Assembly (NCBI GenBank): GCA_020850915.1
Contig: JADZDV010000352.1
Location: 1-14,243 of the forward strand
Source: Chloroflexota bacterium
GTDB taxonomy: Bacteria > Chloroflexota > UBA6077 > JADZDV01
Direction of reading: 5' to 3'
Length of the DNA stretch: 14,243 nt
The notes beneath the pieces are model-generated. The model ran no database searches. It was not told the origin of the DNA and worked only from the letters and a program-made list of their open reading frames with translations. Made by a program: the position numbers and the translations under genes. Below, piece after piece: positions 5,485 through 12,552 of this stretch. The stretch's first letter is position 1, and every line of letters begins with the position of its first letter.

Positions 5485-7695
5485 CTAGCGCACCGTCACG
5501 AGCTGCACGGTCCGATCCTGGCGGCCGATCGCCAGGAGGGAGCTTCTCGCCCAGGCCAGGGAGAAGATCGGGCCCCGCGCAGCATCCAACGCCGCGGCCT
5601 GAACGAGTCGCCCATCCTGGACCTGCCAGAGCCTGACGCTCCCATCCTCACCACCACTGGCGAGCAGCCGACTGTCCGACGACCAGGCCAGCGCCCAGAC
5701 AGTGCCACGATGCACCACCAGCGGGGAGGTCTGGCGTGTGGCGGCGCTCCAGAGGCGCGCCTCGCCATCAGCGCCTCCGATCGCCAGCCAGCGCCCGTCC
5801 GGTGACCAGGCCAGGGCCTTGACCTCCGCGCGCAGGCCCACGATTGACGTGGCCTGGCGAGTCGCCAGATCCCAGAGGATGACCTTGCCGGAGCCGTAGC
5901 CGACGGCCAGCCGGCCATCGCCCTGGCTCACCGGCTCCCAGGCCAGGGCAAACGCCGCCGTCTCGGGGGCACCGAGTGGGACGCCGGGTCTTCCGCTGCC
6001 CGGGGCCCAGAGCCGTGCGCCGTCATCCGCCGCGGAGGCCAGGTACGTGCCGCCCCTCGCCCAACTGACCGCCCACACCCGGCCCACGTGCCCTGTCAGG
6101 GGCGGGCTGGTCTCCTGGCCGGTGCGCGCGTCCCAGAGCCGCACCGTGCTGTCGTGGCTGCCGGACGCCACAAGGTCCGGCCAGGTCCTGGGATCCCAGT
6201 CCCGCGAGACGACCGCCCAGCTGTGCCCGTCGAATCGGCCGGCTCGCGCGCCGGTTGTCACATCCCAGACCAGCACCCTCGGAGCCTGGTGGGAGCTCGA
6301 CGCCAACCGGCGACCGTCTGGCGAGAAGGCCAGCGACCAGACAGCGTCCGTGTGGCCCAGAAGCTCGCGCAGCGGAGAGATGCTGTATGTGAACGACGGC
6401 GACGGCCCTGGCGCCGCGGGCAAGGTGCGCGGCGCAGCGGTCGGCATGCTTGTCGGTTGTGCTTCCGCGACCGGGGGCGGGGCCGGAGACGCGGCGACCG
6501 GCGGCCCGGCAATCACGGTGGTCGGCTGGATGGTCGGTCGCGGGGGGCTCAGGGGCGTCTCCGGCGGCGGCTTCGAAACGTCGAGCCTCGGAGCGCCTGC
6601 CAGCGGAGAGCTGGGGCCGCGGAAGAACATGAGTCCGCCTCCGACGATCAGGCCCGTGGCGAGCGCGAGCAGTCCGATCAGCAGGCCGGTCCGGCGGACA
6701 GAACGCGCTGGGGGCACCGGGCGGCCAGCCACAGCAGCCGGGCCGGCCGCACGCCCCTGTTCGTGCGTGGCGGTTCGCGGCGACTCCAGCACGGTGGTGG
6801 TCGCCCCGCCTGGTCGTTGGTTGGACTGGACCGTCGGTGCCTCGGCGGCCTCGAGCGCCGCGATCATGGCGCGCGCGGAGGCGAAGCGATCCGCCGGGGC
6901 CTTCGCGAGCGCCTTCAGCAAGACCGCTTCCACGGCGAACGGCAACGGCGGATGGACGCTGCGCGGCGGCGGCAACGGCTTGTGGAGGTGGGCCAGAGCC
7001 ACCGCCGCCGGTGTCTCGGCCTGGTATGGCGGGCGCCCGGTGAGCATCTCGTACAACACGACGCCCAGCGAGTACAGGTCGGCGCTCGGACTGGCCGGCT
7101 CGCCAGCGACTTGCTCAGGACTCATGTACGCGGGCGTTCCAATCGCGACGCCGGGTCCAGTCAGGCGGTCGCCACCGCCGGCCAGCATCGCCGCTACGCC
7201 AAAATCGGCCAGGATCGGCGTGCCGTCCGGCAGCAGGAGGATGTTCGACGGCTTGACGTCCCGATGGACAATGCCACGCGCATGCGCGTAGTCCAGCGCC
7301 CGGCCCATCGGCCTGAGAACCCCCAGCGCGTACTCGACCGGCAGGGGTCGCCCGAGCTGCTCGGAGAGCGTGCCGCCAGCGATGAACTCACTGACGATGA
7401 AGGCCGTGCCATCCTGCTCACCGTAGTCAATCACGGTCAGGATATTCGGATGCCGCAACTGGGAGACGGCCAGCGCCTCACGTCTGAAGCGCTCGCGATA
7501 GCCGGGCTCAGAAGCCAGGAAGCTGGGGAGCAGCTTCAGCGCGACGTAGCGCGACAGCGACGGCTGGTACGCGCGCCACACCTCCGCCATGCCGCCGCGC
7601 CCCACCCGCTCCACGAGCTGGTAGCTGCCAAGCTGCGCGCCGGGCACTGGCTCCACTGGTCCCTCCGCCACGTCTCCCAGAGCGCTGTCGGCCAT
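5485..7695 (-). CDS. PkwA-like transmembrane Ser/Thr protein kinase with WD40 propeller
   Basis: A 736-residue Hanks-type kinase. Residues 24-282 form the kinase domain: glycine loop GRGGMAEV (32-39), Lys54 in VALK, Glu73, catalytic HRDVKPSN (144-151), DFG (164-166), and SPE (192-194) after GTPAYM. All catalytic residues are kept. A linker follows, then one membrane helix (337-358), a Pro/Ala/Thr-rich stalk (375-435), and seven WD40 repeats (about 445-482, 488-526, 533-568, 575-613, 620-654, 661-695, 703-736), enough for a complete propeller outside the membrane. The last repeat is degenerate. The arrangement resembles PkwA of Thermomonospora curvata. The frame stays open to 7914, but I chose ATG 7695: GGAG lies 7 nt before it, and a perfect TATAAT overlaps the alternative ATG at 7728, so transcription should begin after that codon. 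The ligand and phosphorylation targets are unknown. Confidence 0.92.
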   Translation of the reverse strand: MADSALGDVAEGPVEPVPGAQLGSYQLVERVGRGGMAEVWRAYQPSLSRYVALKLLPSFLASEPGYRERFRREALAVSQLRHPNILTVIDYGEQDGTAFIVSEFIAGGTLSEQLGRPLPVEYALGVLRPMGRALDYAHARGIVHRDVKPSNILLLPDGTPILADFGVAAMLAGGGDRLTGPGVAIGTPAYMSPEQVAGEPASPSADLYSLGVVLYEMLTGRPPYQAETPAAVALAHLHKPLPPPRSVHPPLPFAVEAVLLKALAKAPADRFASARAMIAALEAAEAPTVQSNQRPGGATTTVLESPRTATHEQGRAAGPAAVAGRPVPPARSVRRTGLLIGLLALATGLIVGGGLMFFRGPSSPLAGAPRLDVSKPPPETPLSPPRPTIQPTTVIAGPPVAASPAPPPVAEAQPTSMPTAAPRTLPAAPGPSPSFTYSISPLRELLGHTDAVWSLAFSPDGRRLASSSHQAPRVLVWDVTTGARAGRFDGHSWAVVSRDWDPRTWPDLVASGSHDSTVRLWDARTGQETSPPLTGHVGRVWAVSWARGGTYLASAADDGARLWAPGSGRPGVPLGAPETAAFALAWEPVSQGDGRLAVGYGSGKVILWDLATRQATSIVGLRAEVKALAWSPDGRWLAIGGADGEARLWSAATRQTSPLVVHRGTVWALAWSSDSRLLASGGEDGSVRLWQVQDGRLVQAAALDAARGPIFSLAWARSSLLAIGRQDRTVQLVTVR

Positions 7696-7726
7696 CCACC
7701 GGCTCCGGCGCGCCGACCTCTCGGCC

Positions 7727-7732
7727 ATTATA
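7727..7732 (-). promoter_or_regulatory. -10 element (TATAAT) of the WD40 kinase gene
   Basis: A perfect TATAAT on the minus strand, 31 nt before the ATG at 7695. The predicted transcription start near 7720 leaves a short leader with GGAG 7 nt before that ATG. The match decides against the earlier ATG at 7728, which lies inside the hexamer. No clear -35 is present. Confidence 0.5.
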
Positions 7733-7924
7733 GGGGGCGGCTGCCGCGGGACGGTCCGACCGGCGGGCGCGAGGAGGCCCGAGCTCGCCAGCGACGCTTC
7801 GACCGAGGGAAGTCCGATCGTCCGCCCCTTCTCGGCATCCGGCTGCCAGGGTGAACGCCCCACCGCGCGAGCGCGACGTCCACGCGCCAGCCGCCGCCAG
7901 GCAACGAAGCGCACCCCACACGAT

Positions 7925-7954
7925 CTGTCGACGCGGCTTTCAGCCGCTCGACAG
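7925..7954. repeat. Strong intergenic hairpin, 13-bp stem
   Basis: CTGTCGA (7925-7931), one unpaired C, GCGGCT (7933-7938), loop TTC, AGCCGC (7942-7947), TCGACAG (7948-7954): 13 base pairs with a single bulge. It lies in non-coding DNA about 95 bp upstream of the amidohydrolase -10 and 190 bp upstream of the kinase -10. Neither side has a T-run, and both flanking genes point away, so it is not a terminator of either. It could be an operator, a small structured RNA or a REP-like element. Confidence 0.55.
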
Positions 7955-8049
7955 TCAGCATGCGCTTGCAGCCGCCGTTACGCCAGGCGCGGCGCATCTC
8001 AGCGGAGCCACGATGCGGACGATCACGACTCGATCTCGCGAGCCAGCGC

Positions 8050-8055
8050 TACAAT
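8050..8055 (+). promoter_or_regulatory. -10 element (TACAAT) of the amidohydrolase-aroQ unit
   Basis: TACAAT, five of six bases of the consensus, followed 15 nt later by the strong Shine-Dalgarno GGAGGTGA (8071-8078) and the GTG at 8084. Extent and spacing fit a normal leadered promoter, though no -35 match is visible. Confidence 0.4.
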
Positions 8056-8083
8056 TCGCCGATCGACTCTGGAGGTGAGGCGC

Positions 8084-9235
8084 GTGGTCGCGCAGTACGA
8101 TCTCGCGCTGGTAGGCGGCACGGTCATAGACCCGGCCCAGGGGCTGCACAGCCAGCGTGACGTTGCCATCAAAGAAGGCAGGATCGCGGCGCTTCCGGAC
8201 CAGTTGGACCCAGGCCAGGCCGCGCGGGCAGTAGACGTCGGCGGCCGACTCGTCCTACCGGGGCTCATCGACCTGCACGCGCACGTCTTCGCCGGCGTGG
8301 GCAGCTCCGCCGAGCCGGACGAGCACTGCCTGGGGCGCGGGACGACGACGGCCGTCGACGGCGGTAGCGCGGGTACCGGCGCGTTCAGAGCGTTCAAGCG
8401 GTATGTGATCGACCGGAGCCGGACACGCCTGCTAGCCTGGCTTCACCTCTCCAGCGTGGGACTGATCGACACGAACGCGGGCGAGTTGCAGCTCATGCAG
8501 TACGTGAACCCGGACGCGGCCGCCGCGCTGGCAGCGGCGTATCCTGGTACGATCGTCGGTCTCAAAGTCCGGGCGAGCGCGTACGTCTGCGGCGGGCCAG
8601 CGACGCCGGTGCTCAAGCTGCTCCGACGGGCGGCCGACGCGGCGGACCTGCCGGTGATGGTCCACATCGGCGAGAGCATCGAAACGCTGCCCCAGATCCT
8701 CGACTTCCTGCGCCCAGGCGACGTCATCACCCACACCCTGAGCGCTCGGCGCCATGGGGTGCTGGACTATCACGGCAAGCTCTGGCCCCGCGTGGTGGAG
8801 GCGCGCCAGCAGGGTATCTTCTTTGACGCGGCGCACGGCCGCCAGCACTTCGGTTTCGACCACGCCCGCCGAGTGATCGAGCAAGGTTTCCTGCCGGACA
8901 GTCTCAGCACCGACATCACCTACATCGCCGCGGCAGACCCTGCCTTTAGCCTGCCGGGCTACATGACCAAGCTGCTCGGCCTGGGCGTGTCGCTGGAGCA
9001 GATCGTTCCGATGGTAACCAGCCATCCGGCGGCCCAGCTCAACCGGCTGGGAGAGATCGGCACGCTGCGACCCGGCGCCTGCGCGGACATCAGCGTGCTG
9101 GCCGACGACGAGGCAGCAGCGTCCGTCCGAGACAACGAGGGCCACCCGCTGACGGTTCGGCGGGTGCTCCGGCCCATCCTGACCGTCCGCGGCGGCGCGA
9201 TCGTCGAGCAAGGTGGCGCCAGTGCGGTGCCGTAG
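8084..9235 (+). CDS. Amidohydrolase/deacetylase-family metallohydrolase (EF0837/Atu3266 type)
   Basis: A 383-residue amidohydrolase-superfamily enzyme. The metal centre is readable: His65 and His67 (DLHAHVF), Lys161 (GLKVRAS, the likely carboxylated bridging Lys), His194 (VMVHIGE), His217 (VITHTLS) and Asp277 (STDIT). This is the pattern of a binuclear-metal hydrolase. The CGGPAT and VTSHPAAQL segments and the N-terminal beta-sandwich start (YDLALVGGTVIDP) place it with the subgroup containing EF0837 and Atu3266, characterised as hydrolysing acetylated alpha-hydroxy acids such as acetyl-(R)-mandelate. The true substrate is uncertain; it is sometimes annotated as dihydroorotase-like. The GTG at 8084 was chosen because GGAGGTGA ends 5 nt before it; the GTG at 8075 overlaps that site. 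aroQ follows after 27 nt, so the two are probably co-transcribed. Confidence 0.88.
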   Translation: MVAQYDLALVGGTVIDPAQGLHSQRDVAIKEGRIAALPDQLDPGQAARAVDVGGRLVLPGLIDLHAHVFAGVGSSAEPDEHCLGRGTTTAVDGGSAGTGAFRAFKRYVIDRSRTRLLAWLHLSSVGLIDTNAGELQLMQYVNPDAAAALAAAYPGTIVGLKVRASAYVCGGPATPVLKLLRRAADAADLPVMVHIGESIETLPQILDFLRPGDVITHTLSARRHGVLDYHGKLWPRVVEARQQGIFFDAAHGRQHFGFDHARRVIEQGFLPDSLSTDITYIAAADPAFSLPGYMTKLLGLGVSLEQIVPMVTSHPAAQLNRLGEIGTLRPGACADISVLADDEAAASVRDNEGHPLTVRRVLRPILTVRGGAIVEQGGASAVP

Positions 9236-9262
9236 ATGGTGCCTGGCGCCACGGGAGGAGTC

Positions 9263-9691
9263 GTGCGCATTCTCGTACTGAACGGTCCAAACCTGAACCT
9301 GCTGGGGCGACGAGAGCCCCACATCTACGGCGCTACTGGACTGGCCGACGTTGAAGCGGCCCTGAGGATGGAGGCCCAGCGGCTGGGCTGCGAGGTGGAG
9401 TGCTTCCAGTCCAATCACGAGGGCAAGCTGATCGACCGCATCCAGGAGAGCGACGGCCAGGTGGACGGCGCCATCATCAACCCCGGGGGCCTGACCCACA
9501 CCTCGGTTTCCCTGCACGACGCGATCAAGGCGGTCAGCTACCCGTTTGTCGAGGTCCACATCTCCAATATCCACGCCCGCGAGGCCTGGCGGACGCAGAC
9601 CGTCACCACCGCCGCCTGTCGTGGCAGCGTGATGGGGCTCGGCACGCGCGGCTACATCCTCGCCCTGCGCTGGTTCGCCGAGCAGGAGTAA
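9263..9691 (+). CDS. aroQ: Type II 3-dehydroquinate dehydratase
   Basis: A 142-residue type II dehydroquinase, which converts 3-dehydroquinate to 3-dehydroshikimate in the shikimate pathway (aromatic amino acid synthesis) or in quinate breakdown. The family signature starts at residue 2: ILVLNGPNLNLLGRREPHIYG. Active-site residues are in place: Arg17, catalytic Tyr22, Asn73 (IINPGG), the LTHTSV loop (77-82), His99 (EVHISN) and Arg110 after HAREAW. The length matches the family (about 140-150). The frame opens at ATG 9236, directly after the preceding stop, but GTG 9263 is preferred: GGAGG lies 4 nt before it and the family motif begins at once. It acts in the cytosol as a dodecamer in known members. 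It is downstream of the amidohydrolase by 27 nt. No other shikimate gene is nearby. Confidence 0.97.
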   Translation: MRILVLNGPNLNLLGRREPHIYGATGLADVEAALRMEAQRLGCEVECFQSNHEGKLIDRIQESDGQVDGAIINPGGLTHTSVSLHDAIKAVSYPFVEVHISNIHAREAWRTQTVTTAACRGSVMGLGTRGYILALRWFAEQE

Positions 9692-9704
9692 CCCCGGCGG
9701 GCAC

Positions 9705-9721
9705 GGCCCGTGCAACGGGCC
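9705..9721 (+). terminator. Hairpin after aroQ
   Basis: GGCCCGT (9705-9711), loop GCA, ACGGGCC (9715-9721): a perfect 7-bp GC stem starting 14 nt after the aroQ stop. There is no T-run, so it may be a weak terminator, an RNA-processing or stability structure, or nothing. It could reduce expression of treZ relative to aroQ. Confidence 0.35.
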
Positions 9722-9785
9722 CCTGGTCCGGACGGCGAGCTCTCCGTGAGCGTCAGATTCCAGGGAGATCCAGGAAGGCAGGTGC

Positions 9786-11627
9786 GTGATCGAGCTACCG
9801 CCTGGCGCCAGCATGACGGCCGCGGGCGCGCGATTCCGGGTGTGGGCGCCGCGCGCGCGGGTTGTTGACGTTTCGCTCGAAGCGCCCACCGGACCGCGCG
9901 ACGTGCCGATGGAGCCGCTGGGGGACGGCTGGTTCCAGGCTGAGATCGCGGGCGTCCGGGCGGGCCAGCGGTACCGCTACCGTCTGGACGGGGGCGAGGC
10001 GTTCCCCGATCCCGCGTCCCGCTCTCAGCCTGAGGGACCGCATGGGCCGTCGGTCGTGGTGGACCCAGCCGCCTACCGGTGGGGAGACGCTGCGTGGAAC
10101 GGCCTCGACCCGGAACGGCTGGCGATCTACGAGCTGCACGTCGGGACGTTCACGCCCCGTGGCACCTTTGAGGCGATCACCGAGCAGCTACTCGAACTGA
10201 AGGCGCTGGGGATCACGGCCGTTGAGCTCATGCCGGTCGCCGAGTTCCCAGGACGCTGGAACTGGGGCTACGACGGCGTGGACCTCTATGCGCCAAGCTC
10301 CGTCTACGGAGGACCTGACGGGCTGCGTCGCCTGGTCGACGCGGCGCATCAGGCGGGTCTGGGCATGATCCTGGACGTTGTGTACAACCACTTCGGCCCG
10401 GACGGGAACTACCTTCGACAGTATGCCGAGGCGTACTTCACCGATCGCCACCACACTCCCTGGGGCGACGCGATCAACTACGACGGTCCCGGCAGCCGGA
10501 ACGTCCGCCAGCTCGTCATTCAGAACGCGGTGTACTGGCTTCGGGAGTTCCACCTCGACGGCCTTCGACTGGACGCCACCCACGCCATCCAGGACGACAG
10601 TCCGCGCCACCTGCTCAGCGAGCTGGCGGAGGCGGTGCACGCCGTACCGGGCTGGCGGCGCCTGGTGATCGCCGAGGACCACCGCAACCTGGTCGAGCTG
10701 ATCGACCCGCCGGAACGCGGCGGCATGGGGCTGGACGGCGTCTGGGCGGACGACTTCCACCACGCCCTGCGCACCTTCCTCACGCACGAGCACGAGGGCT
10801 ACTACGAGGACTACGCTGGCCGGCCGGTGGATCTGGCAAGGGCGACGAAGGACGGCTTCCTGTACCAGGGTGAGCGCTCGGTCCATCTCAACGGACCACG
10901 CGGCACGCCCGTCACTGACGAGCCTGGCCGAGCTTTCGAGATCTGCACCGAGAACCACGACCAGGTCGGCAACCGGGCGCTCGGCGAGCGGCTGAACCAC
11001 CTGATCGATCGCGAGCGCTACCTGGTGGCCTCGGCCCTCCTGCTGCTCAGCCCGCTGACCCCGATACTCTTCCAGGGCCAGGAGTTCGCCGCCTCGACGC
11101 CCTTCCTCTTCTTTACCGATCACAACCCGGAGCTGGGCAAGCTCGTGCGAGAGGGGCGGCGCAACGAGTTCAAGCGCTTCTCAGCGTTCGGCGGTCCCGA
11201 GCAGCGCTCGAAGATCCCCGATCCCCAGGACGAGCGCACATTCCAGCGCTCGAAGCTCGACTTCGGCGAGCGCGAGCAGAACGCCAGGGTCTACCGCGCC
11301 TATCGCGAGCTGCTGGCGCTCCGCTGGAACGACCCTGTGCTGTGCGTGCCAGACCGTCTCCAGACCGACGTCTGGGCGGCGGGCGACAGTCTGCTCGTGC
11401 TGCGCCGCCGGCGCGGGAACCAGGAGCGGCTGGTGTTGCTGAACTTCGGCGATCGGCCTGAGACGCCAAGGATGGTCCTGAACGGTCGTCCCTCACGGAG
11501 CGCCGGCTCGGCCGGTGCGCAGCAGTGGCGCGTTCTCTGGAGCACTGACGAGGCCGCCGGCGAGCAACTCGGCATAGATGACATCTCGATCCCACCGCGC
11601 AGCGCCCGGGTGCTCGAACCGTTGTAA
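9786..11627 (+). CDS. treZ: Maltooligosyltrehalose trehalohydrolase
   Basis: A 613-residue GH13 enzyme that releases trehalose from maltooligosyltrehalose, the second step of the TreY-TreZ pathway from glycogen or starch. An N-terminal E-set/CBM48-like domain (about 10-95) starts with GARFRVWAPRARVVDVSL. The TIM barrel follows with the four GH13 regions: DVVYNHFG (197-204), DGLRLDATHAI (258-268) with nucleophile Asp263, VIAEDHR (294-300) with acid/base Glu297, and ENHDQVGNR (389-397) with Asp392. The TreZ-specific FFTDHNPELG and VREGRRNEF segments (442-451, 454-462) distinguish it from branching enzyme. A C-terminal beta domain ends at 613. Length is typical. The GTG start has AGGAAGG 7 nt upstream (9772-9778). 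It lies 94 nt after aroQ and 8 nt before the patatin gene. Neither treY nor treX is in the window. Confidence 0.96.
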   Translation: MIELPPGASMTAAGARFRVWAPRARVVDVSLEAPTGPRDVPMEPLGDGWFQAEIAGVRAGQRYRYRLDGGEAFPDPASRSQPEGPHGPSVVVDPAAYRWGDAAWNGLDPERLAIYELHVGTFTPRGTFEAITEQLLELKALGITAVELMPVAEFPGRWNWGYDGVDLYAPSSVYGGPDGLRRLVDAAHQAGLGMILDVVYNHFGPDGNYLRQYAEAYFTDRHHTPWGDAINYDGPGSRNVRQLVIQNAVYWLREFHLDGLRLDATHAIQDDSPRHLLSELAEAVHAVPGWRRLVIAEDHRNLVELIDPPERGGMGLDGVWADDFHHALRTFLTHEHEGYYEDYAGRPVDLARATKDGFLYQGERSVHLNGPRGTPVTDEPGRAFEICTENHDQVGNRALGERLNHLIDRERYLVASALLLLSPLTPILFQGQEFAASTPFLFFTDHNPELGKLVREGRRNEFKRFSAFGGPEQRSKIPDPQDERTFQRSKLDFGEREQNARVYRAYRELLALRWNDPVLCVPDRLQTDVWAAGDSLLVLRRRRGNQERLVLLNFGDRPETPRMVLNGRPSRSAGSAGAQQWRVLWSTDEAAGEQLGIDDISIPPRSARVLEPL

Positions 11628-11630
11628 ACT
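11625..11630 (+). promoter_or_regulatory. -10-like element (TAAACT) overlapping the treZ stop
   Basis: TAAACT includes the TAA stop of treZ and ends 5 nt before the patatin ATG (11636), which lacks a Shine-Dalgarno. It suggests a leaderless start for the lipase. Re-initiation by ribosomes finishing treZ, 8 nt away, is the alternative. Confidence 0.35.
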
Positions 11631-11635
11631 GCTGT

Positions 11636-12523
11636 ATGACCCTCCTTCCGGCGCCACGTCCCGACAATCCGGGGGCTGGCGCGACCGCTCCTCGTCTCGC
11701 GCTGGTGCTTGGCGCCGGGGGCGTCCGTGGCATGGCGCACATCGGCGCGCTCAAGGTGTTCGAGCGCCACGGCATCCGGTTCGATCTCGTCGTGGGCGCG
11801 AGTATGGGCGCGCTGGTTGGGGCGGCGTACGCGGCGGGGATGACGGCCATGGAGATCGAGCGGCTGGCGATGACCACGGCGCTCCGGGAAGTCTTCCGGC
11901 CGGACTTCACTGGCAACCAGGCCGGCTTCCTGGACGCCTCGGTCGTGAGCGCCTACCTCGTGCAGGTCTTCGGCGACAGGCGCATCGAGGAACTGTCCGT
12001 TCCGTTCGTGGCGGCCACCGCGAGCCTGCGACGGCGCGAGATCGTCGGGCTGGACCGGGGGCCACTCGCGGAGGCGATCCAGGCGGCGATCGCCATTCCG
12101 CTCTTCTGGCCGCCGGTGCCGACGGACGACGACTACCTGCTGGACGCGGGTCTGGTAGACGGCCTGCCGATCGGGCTCGCGCGCACGCGGGGCGCCGAGC
12201 GCGTGGTGGCCGTCAACGCCAATGGTCTCTCCCTGCGCGTGCTGGATCGCTGGCCGGCGACGCTGCTGCGCGACCACGTCATGCGCCTGACCGACCGCCT
12301 CCTTCAGACCGAGCCGCCCGCGCCCACGCGACGCTGGATCTTCCTCCACCAGGTGCACGCCGCGACCCGCACCGACCTCGGCCTCGAACGCGCCGACCTG
12401 ACGATCTGGCCCACGTTCGGAGCGATCTACGCGAACGACTACCGCCAGCGAGCCCGCTGCATCGCCATGGGAGAGGACGCCGTTGAAGCCCACCTCGATG
12501 ACCTGCGACGGCTGGTGGAGTGA
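11636..12523 (+). CDS. Patatin-like phospholipase family protein
   Basis: A 295-residue patatin-fold acyl hydrolase with a Ser-Asp catalytic dyad, likely acting on membrane lipids or other esters. Glycine-rich oxyanion loop GAGGVRGMAH (26-35), nucleophile elbow GASMG with Ser56 (54-58), and Asp170 in LLDAGLVDGLP (168-178) are all present. The segment AIAIPLFWPPV (151-161) is the usual conserved stretch before the Asp. It resembles the short bacterial RssA/NTE-like proteins (about 300 residues) and has no extra cyclic-nucleotide domain. The first 18 residues are Pro/Ala-rich and disordered rather than a signal peptide, so it is probably cytosolic or peripheral to the membrane. There is no Shine-Dalgarno; a -10-like hexamer ends 5 nt upstream. 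It may share a transcript with treZ as well. Confidence 0.93.
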   Translation: MTLLPAPRPDNPGAGATAPRLALVLGAGGVRGMAHIGALKVFERHGIRFDLVVGASMGALVGAAYAAGMTAMEIERLAMTTALREVFRPDFTGNQAGFLDASVVSAYLVQVFGDRRIEELSVPFVAATASLRRREIVGLDRGPLAEAIQAAIAIPLFWPPVPTDDDYLLDAGLVDGLPIGLARTRGAERVVAVNANGLSLRVLDRWPATLLRDHVMRLTDRLLQTEPPAPTRRWIFLHQVHAATRTDLGLERADLTIWPTFGAIYANDYRQRARCIAMGEDAVEAHLDDLRRLVE

Positions 12524-12540
12524 GGGAAGTAGAGAGATAG

Positions 12541-12546
12541 TACAAT
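12541..12546 (+). promoter_or_regulatory. -10 element (TACAAT) for a leaderless DUF433-Doc transcript
   Basis: TACAAT ends 6 nt before the GTG at 12553. No Shine-Dalgarno precedes the GTG (CAGGAT only), which fits a leaderless mRNA for the toxin-antitoxin-like pair. The same hexamer precedes the amidohydrolase gene. Confidence 0.45.
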
Positions 12547-12552
12547 CAGGAT

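Larger units (their letters stand above)
7696..8083. other. Divergent intergenic region, kinase / amidohydrolase
   Basis: 388 bp between divergent genes. It holds the kinase -10 (7727-7732), a strong hairpin (7925-7954), the amidohydrolase -10 (8050-8055) and its Shine-Dalgarno (8071-8078). Several short open frames cross it, but none has a start signal or protein-like composition. No tRNA or repeat array was seen. Confidence 0.6.

Noticed and set aside
6047..7854. Long plus-strand open frames of 414 and 588 codons opposite the WD40 kinase
   Set aside because: They are antisense to a gene with complete kinase and WD40 motifs, are rich in Arg/Gly/Ala/Ser with no recognisable domain, and reflect GC-biased codon positions.
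7696..7914. N-terminal extension of the WD40 kinase to 7914
   Set aside because: The extra 73 residues are Arg/Pro-rich with no domain, and a perfect TATAAT at 7732-7727 implies that the mRNA begins after them.
9236..9262. ATG 9236 as the aroQ start, directly after the amidohydrolase stop
   Set aside because: It adds nine residues absent from the family and lies upstream of the Shine-Dalgarno GGAGG (9254-9258) that serves GTG 9263.
8432..9889. 485-codon minus-strand frame across amidohydrolase and aroQ
   Set aside because: It covers two plus-strand genes whose active-site residues are all readable; the antisense protein has no domain pattern or start signal.
10188..11123. 311-codon minus-strand frame inside treZ
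   Set aside because: Antisense to the GH13 catalytic regions; no family resemblance.
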